Shown: positions 9,995 to 18,858, counted from the first letter of the stretch. The stretch is DNA of 64,000 nt from Hyphomonadaceae bacterium JAD_PAG50586_4 (GCA_023242925.1 CP096134.1:1879501-1943500), one strand, 5' to 3'. A program made the numbers and translations. Notes: a model not told the origin generated them from the letters alone.

Positions 9995-12085
9995 ATGAAG
10001 AAACATTTTATCATCACCGCCGCCGCACTTTGCATGACGCCGGCGATCGCGTCCGCGCAGGACGCAGATCAACGCGAGTCCTGGGCCAACGAGACCATCG
10101 TGGTCACGGGCCAACGGCCAAGCCTCGCTGCGCCAAATGCTTCCACAGCGACCCGCACCGACACGCCAATCGAAGAGATCCCGCAATCGATCCAGACGCT
10201 GACGCGCACGCTCATTGAAGAGCAGGATCAGCAGACGCTCACCGGCGCGCTCGTCAACGTCTCGGGCGTGACGCCGACCAGCACTTTGCAGACAGTGCTG
10301 ATGCCGACGCTCATTCGGGGTTTTGGCGTCAATTATTATTATGACGGCATGCCGACCTATCAATTGCCCGCCGGCATCGGCGATGCGGCGACGCTGATCA
10401 ATGTCGAGCGTATTGAGGTCGCCAAAGGCCCAACGAGCACGCTCTACGGCGGTGGCTCGGGCGCGCCGCTCTCAGGGCTGATCAATGTCGTTTCGCGCGA
10501 TCCGGGGGCGGAGTTTGGCGGCTCGATCGGCTTGCGTGCGGGCAGCTACAACACGCTTGGCTTTGATGCCGACCTCAACATTCCGCTGGGCGAGAATGTC
10601 GCGTTCCGTATCAATGGTATGGCCGAGCAGGCGGATAGCTTCATCGATTTCATAGACAGTGAGCGCTACGCGGTTTTTCCGACGCTCGCCTGGGAGATTT
10701 CACCGGATACCCGCCTCGTCATCCGCGGTCGCTACAATCATCTGGAGCAGCAGGAATATGCAGGTGTGCCATATGAAAGCATCGCTTCGTTCGACCGCTA
10801 TCAATATGCCGGCGCGAGCGACGCGCCGCCGACAGAAATTGAGAATGAGCAGATCAGCGCATTCCTGAGCCACAGCTTCTCCGACAATTTGGAGGCAAAC
10901 CTCGCTGTGAGCCATTATGTCGGCTCCTACGAGGAATGGGCGTCATTCCCCTACGGCCAGATCGCCGGCACGACCTACAATTTCGGCAATGGCTACTTGC
11001 CGTCGGACAGCGAAAAGACTTTCGCCACCGCAAGCCTGGTCGCGCGCTTTGGCGCTGGATCAATAACGCACCAATTCCTCGTCGGCGCCGATTATGACGA
11101 CACCGATTATTTCGGCGCGATGTATTTCAACCCGGCATGGGCGGTCTTGGATTATGCGGGCGCCGATCCGACCGCTCCGTTCGGCCCGGTCCCGCCGCTC
11201 TTCTTTGACCAAAACGATCGCCTGAAAACCACGGCTCTGTTCGTGCAGGACCAGATCGGCATTGGCGATCGGCTTGATGTGACCTTGGGGCTTCGTTGGA
11301 CGCAGCTCGACATCAACAGCGTCATCAATGACGGCTTTTTCGACTACGTCACCGACCGCACCGACGATGAGATCACGCCGCGTATTGGCGTCACCTATGA
11401 GCTCGTCGATGGCGTCTCCTTGTTTGCCGGTTACGCTGAGGGCTTCCAAGGCGTGGTTGGTGCTGGCTTCTACGGCCTGACATCGCCCGAGCCCGAGACA
11501 TCGCAAGCTTACGAAGCCGGCGTGAAGTTCGCTTCGCCGATTGACGGGCTTACCGGGACGATCTCGCTCTTCCAGATCGCGCGCCAGAACGTGCTGACGC
11601 CCGATCCGATCATTCCGTTCGCGTACGTGCAAACCGGCGAGCAGCGCGCACGCGGTGTGGAGCTCGATCTCGTGTATGAGCCGAGCGCTGCGCTCTCGAT
11701 CCTATTCAACTATACCTATACCGACGCTGAGGTCAGCGAAGACACCGTGCTGCCGGTCGGCGACCGTCTCCGCGCCGTGCCGGAACAATCAGGGCGCTTT
11801 GCCGCGCGCTATCGCTTCGAGGGTGCGTTTGATGATCTCGAGATCGGCGCTGGCCTCACGTACGTGTCCGAGCGGGAGCTGACCTTGCCGAATACGCTGT
11901 CGATTGACGGCATGGTCACCGCCGATGCGCAGGCGTCCTATGATTTTGGCCCAGCTTCGCTCTCGCTCTCGGTCGTCAATCTCTTCGATGAGGATGGCTT
12001 CGAGCCATTCCAATATTTCGGCGGCGCTTATGTGATCCCGACCCAGCCGCGCTCAGCGTACGTGACGCTGCGCACATCGTTCTGA
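9995..12085 (+). CDS. TonB-dependent siderophore/metallophore-type receptor
   Basis: Intact 696-residue outer-membrane receptor. The signal peptide ends at ASAQD; the TonB box is NETIVVTGQRP. The plug has the siderophore-receptor layout (IEEIPQSIQTLTRTLIEEQ, LIRGFGVNYYYDGMPTYQL, VERIEVAKGPTSTLYG) and the barrel ends SAYVTLRTSF. It sits directly upstream of an exported DJ-1-like protein, PepSY, MbnP/MbnH, CopC and CopD. It is therefore a candidate for copper or copper-chelate uptake, comparable in position to MbnT in methanobactin loci. The ligand assignment is inference; sequence alone would also fit a ferric-siderophore receptor. Confidence 0.9.
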   Translation: MKKHFIITAAALCMTPAIASAQDADQRESWANETIVVTGQRPSLAAPNASTATRTDTPIEEIPQSIQTLTRTLIEEQDQQTLTGALVNVSGVTPTSTLQTVLMPTLIRGFGVNYYYDGMPTYQLPAGIGDAATLINVERIEVAKGPTSTLYGGGSGAPLSGLINVVSRDPGAEFGGSIGLRAGSYNTLGFDADLNIPLGENVAFRINGMAEQADSFIDFIDSERYAVFPTLAWEISPDTRLVIRGRYNHLEQQEYAGVPYESIASFDRYQYAGASDAPPTEIENEQISAFLSHSFSDNLEANLAVSHYVGSYEEWASFPYGQIAGTTYNFGNGYLPSDSEKTFATASLVARFGAGSITHQFLVGADYDDTDYFGAMYFNPAWAVLDYAGADPTAPFGPVPPLFFDQNDRLKTTALFVQDQIGIGDRLDVTLGLRWTQLDINSVINDGFFDYVTDRTDDEITPRIGVTYELVDGVSLFAGYAEGFQGVVGAGFYGLTSPEPETSQAYEAGVKFASPIDGLTGTISLFQIARQNVLTPDPIIPFAYVQTGEQRARGVELDLVYEPSAALSILFNYTYTDAEVSEDTVLPVGDRLRAVPEQSGRFAARYRFEGAFDDLEIGAGLTYVSERELTLPNTLSIDGMVTADAQASYDFGPASLSLSVVNLFDEDGFEPFQYFGGAYVIPTQPRSAYVTLRTSF

Positions 12086-12095
12086 GGAGGCGTAC

Positions 12096-12943
12096 ATGAC
12101 GGATCTTAGCCGCCGCGCTGCTTTGCTCGCCGCCATGCTGACGCCCATCGCGGCGTCGGCCTGTTCGCGTGGCCAAAGCCAAGCCACCTCCGGCGTCGAT
12201 GCGCCGGGGAGGGGCCGGTCGTTCACGACATGAGCGACATGCCCGCCACTTGGACGCAAGACAACCAGATCGCCATGCTTTGTTATCCGCGGATGACGAT
12301 CCTCGATCTCATCGGGCCGCAATATATGTTCGCGAGTCTGATGGGCGCGACGGTGCATCTTGTCGCCAAGACGCGCGATCCCATCACCAGCGATACGGGC
12401 GTCACCATCGTGCCAACGGCGACGTTCGATGAAGTACCCCGCGACTTGACGGTGTTGTTCGCGCCGGGCGGCACCGATGGCACGCTGGCGGCCATGCGCG
12501 ATGATGTGACCCGAAATTGGGTCGCTGATCGTGGATCGCGGGCGCAATATGTGACTTCGGTGTGTACCGGGTCGCTCATCTTGAGCGCCGCCGGTTTGCT
12601 GCGCGGCTATAACGCCACCTGCCATTGGGCCGGACTTTCGGCGCTCAGCGAATTTGGCGCGACGCCCGTTGATGCCCGCATCGTCAAGGACCGCAATCGC
12701 ATCACCGGGGCGGGCGTCACGGCGGGCTTGGATTTTGGCTTGCAGATGCTCGCAGAGCTGCGCGACCGCACCTACGCCGAAGGCGTTCAGCTCATGTGCG
12801 AATATGATCCCCATCCGCCATTCAATGCGGGCTCGGTGCATACAGCGCCGATCCATGTGCGGGCTATGATCCAGGCCATGGTTGCGCCATTCCCAGGCAT
12901 GGTGCGCGATGTCGCGCGTGAAATCGGGGTGTCCGCGGGATGA
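12096..12943 (+). CDS. DJ-1/PfpI family protein with secretion/lipoprotein leader, frameshifted at 12206-12209
   Basis: The ATG at 12096 has a strong ribosome site (GAGGAGG). It starts a leader with RR near the N-terminus and a lipobox-like AASAC, which suggests an exported or lipid-anchored protein. The frame then breaks at a four-G run (12206-12209). Adding one G gives APGEGPVVHDMSD and continues into the 237-residue DJ-1/PfpI domain. That domain has the nucleophile-elbow TSVCTGSLILSAAGLL, FAPGGTDGTL, and the downstream His in ATCHWAG. The family includes isonitrile hydratases and GlxA-like sensors. If 12230 were the true start the protein would be cytosolic, but the leader and repaired frame argue for export. 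Confidence 0.78.
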
Positions 12944-13662
12944 ATTGGAGACGTTTGGTCGCTGACATTCATCTTTGGCTCAGCCTCGTGGTTGGGCTGC
13001 AGGTGCTTGCCTGGATGGTGAGCGGCCTTTTCATGGTCAGCCAGCCGATCGAGCGCGTGCGCAGCGAGCATCGCCTCGCTGAGCACGCGCATGCCGATCT
13101 AGCTTCGTACGGGACGCTGGCAGCGCCCGATCAGGTCATGGCGGCGATGGGTGCGCCAGTTGCCGGGCTCTCGCTTGAACTCGTGGGCGAGCGGCTTCTC
13201 TATGCGGTGGAGACGACGAATGAAGTGAAGGCGTTGTTTGATGCACGCACCGGTGCGCGTGTGTCGCCGATCGACGAGGCTTATGCACGTCAGATCGCCG
13301 AAGCGGCGATCGCGGGCGATGTAGCAGCGATGCGCGTCGCTTTGATCGAGAGTGACGCGCCCATCGAATATCGCGGTGCGTTGCCGGCTTGGCGGATTGA
13401 TTTTGATGATGCGGAGAACCTCTCCGTCTATATCGACGCCTATACTGGGCGCGTTGTGGCGCGGCGCTCGGATACCTGGCGCGTCTTCGACATCATGTGG
13501 GCGCTCCACATAATGGATTATCGAGAGCGTGAGAATTTTAATCATCCGCTTCTTATCGCCGTGACCGCGCTCGCTCTCATTATGACTGTCTTTGGGCTCG
13601 TTCTGCTTGCAATCCGCCTTCCACAGCGCTTTCGTCGAAAAACAGGGGAGACCTCAGCATGA
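12940..13662 (+). CDS. PepSY domain-containing membrane protein
   Basis: A 240-residue protein with an N-terminal helix (DIHLWLSLVVGLQVLAWMVSGLFM) and a C-terminal helix near residues 200-225. Between them lies a periplasmic segment with PepSY-like repeats (AWRIDFDDAENLSVYIDAYTG). Conserved His residues in the helices (DIHLW, WALHIMDY) resemble PepSY membrane proteins linked to iron or copper reduction. Start and stop both overlap neighbouring genes by four bases, so it is part of one transcript from the receptor onward. A role in reducing or releasing imported metal is inference. Confidence 0.84.
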   Translation: MNWRRLVADIHLWLSLVVGLQVLAWMVSGLFMVSQPIERVRSEHRLAEHAHADLASYGTLAAPDQVMAAMGAPVAGLSLELVGERLLYAVETTNEVKALFDARTGARVSPIDEAYARQIAEAAIAGDVAAMRVALIESDAPIEYRGALPAWRIDFDDAENLSVYIDAYTGRVVARRSDTWRVFDIMWALHIMDYRERENFNHPLLIAVTALALIMTVFGLVLLAIRLPQRFRRKTGETSA

Positions 13663-14540
13663 AAAAGTATCTCGCGGCGTTTGCCGCCCTTAGTCTGATG
13701 GGCGCTTGCGCGAGCGCGCCTGAGCCCTCGGCATCAATGCAAGACATCTCGATCCGTTTCGACGCTCGCGTTGGTGATCAAAGCGTGCGCTGCGGGCAAT
13801 CCTATTCCGGCATCGGCAGCACAGCAGCGTCAGTCACGCTGCAGGACTTCCGCATCTATGTGTCAAACTTCCGTATGATCGGGCGCGATGGGCGTGAGCA
13901 GGCGCTTCAATTGACGCCGGACAACGCTTTCCAGGGCGATCGCGTCGCACTGCTCGATTTCGAGAACGCTTCGGGCAATTGCAATGGCAACGCGGCGACA
14001 AACTCTGTTGTGCGAGGACGTGCGCCCGCCGGCGACTATGTCGGCCTCGCGTTTGATATTGGCGTTCCCGTCGAACTCAATCATCAGGACACGACCTTGG
14101 CCGCGCCGCCGCTGAACTTCTCCGCACTCACGTGGGCGTGGCGCTATGGGTATAAGTTCACGACCATCGATCTTGAAACCGGCAGGGCGCCGGACGCGCC
14201 GATGGCTGGCCATGCCGCGAGCGGTTTCTCGATTCATTTGGGCAGCGTCGATTGCGGCGCGGGCTCGCCGCGCACTGCGCCGGAGGCGCCCTGCGCCACG
14301 CCCAACCGGCCGAGCTATCGGCTCGACGCTTTCGACCCCGCAACGCAAGTTGTCGTTCTTGATCTCGCAGCGCTGCTGTCGGAAACCGATGTGACCGTGA
14401 ACGACCCTGAGAGCGCGTCGGGGTGCATGTCCACGGCGGACGATGGCGATTGCGTCGCCATCATGGATCGCTTCGGTCTCCCTTTCCGTGGGCAGACATC
14501 GCATGGTCAGCGTTTCGTGCGCGTGGCTGGAGCGAACTAG
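13659..14540 (+). CDS. mbnP: MbnP-like copper-binding lipoprotein (metallo-mystery pair, four-Cys protein)
   Basis: A 293-residue exported protein with lipobox LMGACAS. The body matches the MbnP / four-Cys metallo-mystery family: VTLQDFRIYVSNFRMI, ALLDFE, a long beta-rich region with GLAFDIGVPVELNHQD, WAWRYGYKF, and the C-terminal SGCMSTADDGDC motif before IMDRFGLPF. In methanotrophs the partner MbnH oxidises a tryptophan in MbnP. Here the next gene is an MbnH-like di-heme protein, which supports the call. The gene symbol reflects family membership; no methanobactin biosynthesis genes are present. Confidence 0.86.
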   Translation: MKKYLAAFAALSLMGACASAPEPSASMQDISIRFDARVGDQSVRCGQSYSGIGSTAASVTLQDFRIYVSNFRMIGRDGREQALQLTPDNAFQGDRVALLDFENASGNCNGNAATNSVVRGRAPAGDYVGLAFDIGVPVELNHQDTTLAAPPLNFSALTWAWRYGYKFTTIDLETGRAPDAPMAGHAASGFSIHLGSVDCGAGSPRTAPEAPCATPNRPSYRLDAFDPATQVVVLDLAALLSETDVTVNDPESASGCMSTADDGDCVAIMDRFGLPFRGQTSHGQRFVRVAGAN

Positions 14541-14542
14541 AC

Positions 14543-15718
14543 GTGAAATGGGGCAATGCACTCGTCGCGCTCGCCGCTATCCCATTCTTGCTGGGATTGG
14601 CGGCTGTTGGCGAGTTGCGCGACCTCGGCAATTTCGTCCAGAGTCGGTATGATTTCGGCCTGCCGGCCTGGGCGCCTGCGCCGCTGGAGCCGGAAGGCAA
14701 TCCAACGACCGCCGCAAAGGTCGAGTTGGGCCGCAGGCTCTTTTACGACACGCGTCTGTCGCGCGACGGCACAATGTCGTGTGCCAGTTGCCACCGCCAG
14801 GAACAAGCCTTCACCGATGCGCGCGCGACGTCACCCGGTGTTGGCGGGGATCTGACGGCGCGCAATTCCATGTCTTTGGCCAATGCGGGCTACATACCGG
14901 TTCTGACCTGGGCCAATCCGTTGATGCATTCGCTTGAACAGCAGGCGCTCGTGCCACTGATCGGGCAGGAGCCGGTCGAATTGGGTTTGGCCGGCATGGA
15001 TGAAGAGGTGCGCGCGCGGCTTCAATCCGAACGCCTCTATCGCCGGTTGTTTCGAGAAGCATTTCCGGAAGTGCGCGGCGAGATATCTCTGGCGACGATT
15101 ACGCGCGCGCTCGGCGCGTTTCAGCGCACAATTATTTCGGTACGCTCGCCCTATGATCGCTATCGCTACGAAGGCGACGTTGACGCGGTGTCAGATGCGG
15201 TCATTCGCGGCGAGGCGCTCTTCTTCAGCGAGCGACTGGAATGCCATCACTGCCACAACGGGTTGCATTTCTCTGACACGGTGCTGCACGAGCGCAACCG
15301 TTTAGGTGAGATCGCCTTTCACAATACCGGGCTCTACAATATCGATGGCCGAGGCGCTTATCCTGCCAACAATACCGGCATCGCCGAGATCACCGGACGG
15401 CCAGAAGATATGGGGCGCTTTCGCGCGCCGAGCCTGCGCAACGTGGCGGTGACCGCGCCCTATATGCATGATGGGTCGATCGCGACGTTGGATGAGGTGC
15501 TCGATCACTACGCAGCCGGCGGACGCACGATTCATGAAGGTGCCTACGCCGGTGTGGGGCGCGACAATCCGCTGAAGAGTTCTTTTGTGCCGGGGTTTGA
15601 CCTGAGCGCGCAGGAGCGATCGGATCTGATCGCGTTCCTCCAGTCATTGACCGATGAAGGCTTCTTGCGCGATCCGCGCTATGCGAACCCCTGGACCCAA
15701 GAGGAGAGACGACAATGA
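14543..15718 (+). CDS. mbnH: MbnH-like di-heme cytochrome c peroxidase family protein
   Basis: A GTG start at 14543, two bases after the mbnP stop, gives 391 residues with an N-terminal membrane/export helix. Two c-type heme sites are visible: C80-A-S-C-H84 and C234-H-H-C-H238. The C-terminal block has FHNTGLYNIDG, FRAPSLRNVAVTAPYMHDG and a terminal FLQSLTDEGF typical of the bacterial cytochrome c peroxidase/MauG group. In the known MbnP-MbnH pair, the high-valent hemes modify the partner. The stop overlaps the copC start. Periplasmic action is expected. Confidence 0.88.
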   Translation: MKWGNALVALAAIPFLLGLAAVGELRDLGNFVQSRYDFGLPAWAPAPLEPEGNPTTAAKVELGRRLFYDTRLSRDGTMSCASCHRQEQAFTDARATSPGVGGDLTARNSMSLANAGYIPVLTWANPLMHSLEQQALVPLIGQEPVELGLAGMDEEVRARLQSERLYRRLFREAFPEVRGEISLATITRALGAFQRTIISVRSPYDRYRYEGDVDAVSDAVIRGEALFFSERLECHHCHNGLHFSDTVLHERNRLGEIAFHNTGLYNIDGRGAYPANNTGIAEITGRPEDMGRFRAPSLRNVAVTAPYMHDGSIATLDEVLDHYAAGGRTIHEGAYAGVGRDNPLKSSFVPGFDLSAQERSDLIAFLQSLTDEGFLRDPRYANPWTQEERRQ

Positions 15719-16068
15719 AGCAAGGCCTTGCGGCGCTGTTTTTGGCTTATCTCTTGTGGGCCGCGCCGGCGATGGCGCACACTACCTTGGAGCGAACTTC
15801 ACCGGCAAGCGGTGCGGTGCTCAGCCAGTCGCCATCGGAACTGACGCTGACCTTTGGCGAGCCAACGCGCCTCACATCCGTTGCCGTGGCGACCGCATCA
15901 GGCGAACGACGTCTCGACTTCACGCCGTCAGGCAGCGCCACGACATTTGCAGTCGCGGCGCCCGAACTCGCCGCCGGGCGCAACGAAGTGCGCTGGCGCG
16001 CGCTCTCGCGCGATGGGCACCCTGTCGAGGGCTCGATCATCATCGTTATCCGCCCACCGAGCCCCTAA
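15715..16068 (+). CDS. copC: Periplasmic copper-binding protein CopC
   Basis: A 117-residue CopC/YobA-type protein. The signal peptide ends at PAMA, so the mature protein begins with His (HTTLERTSPASG), the N-terminal copper ligand in this family. The C-terminal SRDGHPVEGSIIIVI gives the second His. Length and beta-sandwich pattern are usual for CopC. It overlaps mbnH by four bases and the copD start at the TAATG junction, so CopC and the CopD-type permease are made together. Confidence 0.93.
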   Translation: MKQGLAALFLAYLLWAAPAMAHTTLERTSPASGAVLSQSPSELTLTFGEPTRLTSVAVATASGERRLDFTPSGSATTFAVAAPELAAGRNEVRWRALSRDGHPVEGSIIIVIRPPSP

Positions 16069-17297
16069 TGCTGGAGGTTCTCGCCGCCGGCTTGAAGGCA
16101 ATTCTCTATGCGGCGGCGCTTTGCAGTGCAGGCGCGGCACTCGCGCGCGCATCTCTATCTGGGGCGTGGAGCGGCGCTGCGGCGCCGATGCAAGCAATTG
16201 CGCGCTGGGCGGGTGCGGCGCTGGCCGTAAGTGCGTGCATGAGCGCGTTCCTCTTTGTGGTCCGGCTCGGCAATTATTGGGATATCGCCACCTTGGGCGC
16301 GATCTTCTTGTCGCCGCTTGGGCTGGCGCTTTCGCTCCACTTCGTCGCCGGCGTTTGGTTTGCGTCCGGCACGTCGCGCCTGGCTGGTGGTGTCGCGGCG
16401 CTGGCGATCATCATTGCTTTTGCGGTTTCCGGACACGCGGCGGCGAAGAGTGCGCCTCTTGCATTGCTCATGGCGCTTCATGTCAGCGCCGCCGCTTGGT
16501 GGGTCGGCGGATTGTGGCTCTTGCTCCGCGCCGCCCGCGCGCAGGGTGGGTCCGACTTCGCGAAGGTGGTCGCGTGCTTTTCCACTCAAGCGCTCTGGAT
16601 CATCGGCGCGCTCGCCATAACCGGTGCGGCCACGGCCGTCTGGCTCTTGGAATTCTCATTCGATCCCACGCGCGATTATGATCGCGGTTTGGCGCTGAAG
16701 GTGGCTCTTGTTGTCGCGCTCCTGGCGGCGGCGGCATACAACAAATTCGTGTTGACGCCGGGGCTTGTTCATAAGCTCTCAGCACAGCCGACGTTGCGCC
16801 GTTCGATCATTGGCGAAATGTCTCTCATCGCCTGCATCCTTGCCGCGACCGCTTCGCTCACCACTTTCACTTCGCCGCATCATGCGCCCACCGCAGTGGC
16901 GGAAGCCATCGCTGTCAGCGGACCGATCGACATTATCAATCCGTGGGCCGCCTCGACGCCGGGCGGGGTCACGACCGGCGGAGGGTATCTTTCGATCATC
17001 AACAACCAAGAGGAGGTCGATAGTCTCATTGGCGCATCGAGCCCGCGCGCCCGGCGCGTCAGCTTACATGAGATGCATATGGACGGCGCCATCATGCGTA
17101 TGCGCGAGTTGGCGGAACTTGAAATCGCGAGCGGTGAACGTTTGGACCTAACGTCCGGTTACTATCATCTCATGTTCGAGGATATCGATGCGCCGTTCGT
17201 GGAGGGCGAGACCGTTGTGGTTACGCTGACATTCCGCGTGCGCGGCGAGGTCGAGGTGGAGTTTCCCGTCCGACGAGGCGCAGGGCATTCGCACTGA
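16068..17297 (+). CDS. CopD copper permease fused to a PCuAC copper chaperone domain
   Basis: A 409-residue fusion. Residues 1-265 form a polytopic CopD-type membrane domain with conserved His in helices (SGHAAAKSAP, MALHVSAAAWWVGGLW). Residues ~283-409 form a PCu(A)C domain carrying the complete motif H334-X10-M345-X21-H367-X-M369, seen in VSLHEMHMDG...MRM and YYHLMF. The tail is GAGHSH. PCuAC proteins hand Cu(I) to the CuA site of cytochrome oxidase and are normally separate periplasmic proteins. Here the chaperone would hang from the last CopD helix on the periplasmic side. The start overlaps copC. No frame irregularity is seen at the junction, so the fusion looks real. Confidence 0.88.
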   Translation: MLEVLAAGLKAILYAAALCSAGAALARASLSGAWSGAAAPMQAIARWAGAALAVSACMSAFLFVVRLGNYWDIATLGAIFLSPLGLALSLHFVAGVWFASGTSRLAGGVAALAIIIAFAVSGHAAAKSAPLALLMALHVSAAAWWVGGLWLLLRAARAQGGSDFAKVVACFSTQALWIIGALAITGAATAVWLLEFSFDPTRDYDRGLALKVALVVALLAAAAYNKFVLTPGLVHKLSAQPTLRRSIIGEMSLIACILAATASLTTFTSPHHAPTAVAEAIAVSGPIDIINPWAASTPGGVTTGGGYLSIINNQEEVDSLIGASSPRARRVSLHEMHMDGAIMRMRELAELEIASGERLDLTSGYYHLMFEDIDAPFVEGETVVVTLTFRVRGEVEVEFPVRRGAGHSH

Positions 17298-17612
17298 TTG
17301 CCCTACGGGCTCTCCCGCCCGCAGCTTGATTGGCTCCAAAGGCGCGCGTGTGCAACGGTCTCTCAATTGCGCATGCGAGCCCACACGATCTACGAATCGG
17401 ATCGGCGGTCAGTCGCGTCTATGATCGCAATGAGTACCTTTGGAGAAGCAGGCGGCGCTCGATACGTGGGCGAACGAAGTGACGAGGATCGTGGGCGAGG
17501 CGGGCAGCCGGCGTCGCCGATAACAATGGCGGGTGCGAGATCTGTGAGAGATCAGCCCGGCGCCGCCAAATCAAAAGCTTACGCGAAAAACTGCCAAACC
17601 TCAGCCGCTCGC
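17298..17612 (+). other. Gap with no supported gene
   Basis: Between the copper locus and the first HTH gene. An open frame runs through it in phase with the HTH gene, but its composition looks non-coding and there is no ribosome site at its upstream starts. I see no clear terminator or repeat. Confidence 0.45.
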
Positions 17613-17960
17613 ATGGCCTCACGCAAGCGCGGGTCGCGCACCCGCAAGCGTCGCGGCGATCCGGGCCAATTGAATTTGTTCGAAGCGCCGGGAGAAAAGG
17701 CGCCGGTGCGCATCAAGCGCGCCGCACCGCTGCGGGTGAAGGCGAAACGGCTCAAAGCCCCGTCCGTCGAAAGGTCGGTGGCGTTCTCGCCGCAGGAAGC
17801 CTCAACCTATCTCGGTGTAACGGTGAGCACGCTGAAGAGCTGGCGGGCCAAGAAGATTGGGCCGAAATGGACGCGCCGTGGCGCGCGCTTGGTGTGCTAC
17901 TTTCCAGAAGACCTCGACGCGTTTTTGCGACGTGGGCCGCGCGATCCTGACAAGTCTTGA
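17613..17960 (+). CDS. Excisionase-like HTH protein with basic N-terminus
   Basis: Starting at the ATG at 17613 gives 115 residues. The first ~55 are very basic and low-complexity (MASRKRGSRTRKRRGDPGQ). They are followed by a MerR/excisionase-type winged HTH (SPQEASTYLGVTVSTLKSWRAKKIGPKWTRRG) and a Tyr-Phe-rich wing (LVCYFPEDLDAFL). Such proteins are AlpA-like regulators or recombination directionality factors of mobile elements. It is the first of three HTH_17-type genes before tRNA-Pro. An earlier in-frame start at 17298 is possible but unlikely. Confidence 0.62.
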   Translation: MASRKRGSRTRKRRGDPGQLNLFEAPGEKAPVRIKRAAPLRVKAKRLKAPSVERSVAFSPQEASTYLGVTVSTLKSWRAKKIGPKWTRRGARLVCYFPEDLDAFLRRGPRDPDKS

Positions 17961-18239
17961 CGCTCAAGCCTCAAGCATGACGTCGAATTTAGTCGCGTAA
18001 CATGCGAATTGTGGCGGTGGGACATTGAGGGCGATTGAGGGCCATCGCTGATGGTTGAGAGACGCGAGAGGTAAGTCGCGGAAACACGCGGAAACCAGTT
18101 GAGACGCCGCGCTCTTTTGGACTTCAACTCGTCTTTTCATCGCACGGCAGAATGGATTTGTTGGTTGTGGATGAGCAGACCTTTCATCGAGGTGTCGCGC
18201 GAGATTTTATCGCTCGCGCAGCGCTGAAAGGAACGCATC

Positions 18240-18455
18240 ATGTCGACTGAAATTCTGCTGACTGTTGAAGACGCCGCCGCGCGTTTGAAGATTTCCAAAC
18301 ACACACTCAATCGCTGGCGCGTGACCGGTGAGGGCCCGCCCTTCATCAAATCTGGTCCGCGTCTTGTGCGCTACGATCAGGCGGCGCTCGACGCCTGGGC
18401 GCAAGCTCGAACGAGAAGCTCGACCACCGATCATGCAAAGGGGCCTCGCGCATGA
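18240..18455 (+). CDS. Excisionase/AlpA-like HTH protein
   Basis: A 71-residue HTH_17-type protein: LTVEDAAARLKISKHTLNRWRVTGEGPPFIKSG followed by LVRYDQAALDAW. A good ribosome site (AAAGGAA) precedes the ATG. It overlaps the next HTH gene by four bases. Likely a DNA-binding regulator or excision factor from a mobile element. No integrase lies next to it in this segment. Confidence 0.78.
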   Translation: MSTEILLTVEDAAARLKISKHTLNRWRVTGEGPPFIKSGPRLVRYDQAALDAWAQARTRSSTTDHAKGPRA

Positions 18456-18688
18456 CAGGCCCCGATCCCAATCAGATGCTCACCACCGCGGAGGCGGCGA
18501 CGCTGCTGGGGCTTAAACCGGCGACGCTCGCCAATTGGCGCGAGGATGGCTCTGTTGATCTCGCATTCTCAAAGTTCGGCAGATGCGTCCGCTATCGCTA
18601 CGCGGATGTGGTGGCCTTCGCGGAGCGCGCACGCTTTACGAGTACGCTTGCCGCGCGACAGCTCATAGTCAGAGGGAGGCGAGCGTGA
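18452..18688 (+). CDS. Second excisionase/AlpA-like HTH protein
   Basis: A 78-residue protein translationally coupled to the previous gene (ATGA). LTTAEAATLLGLKPATLANWREDG is an HTH_17 helix pair and CVRYRYADVVAFAERARF the wing. It is paralogous to its neighbours. The position ~90 bp from the 3' end of tRNA-Pro suggests remnants of an integrated element. Confidence 0.75.
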   Translation: MTGPDPNQMLTTAEAATLLGLKPATLANWREDGSVDLAFSKFGRCVRYRYADVVAFAERARFTSTLAARQLIVRGRRA

Positions 18689-18780
18689 GAACGGAGTTTT
18701 CGCTTGGCTGCAAACTGGGGCACAGCTGGGGCACGGCCATTTTCGTGAATTTTTTGGGTCTCATAACTTGTTGATTTTAT

Positions 18781-18858
18781 TGGTCGGAGCGGCGGGATTC
18801 GAACCCACGACCCCTAGTCCCCCAGACTAGTGCGCTAACCGGACTGCGCCACGCTCCG
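18781..18858 (-). tRNA. tRNA-Pro(GGG)
   Basis: The reverse strand folds as a standard cloverleaf. The acceptor CGGAGCG pairs with CGCTCCG, with encoded ACCA. The anticodon stem CTAGT/ACTAG encloses loop CTGGGGG, giving anticodon GGG. The T loop TTCGAAT is normal. The 3' end faces the three HTH genes. Confidence 0.95.
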
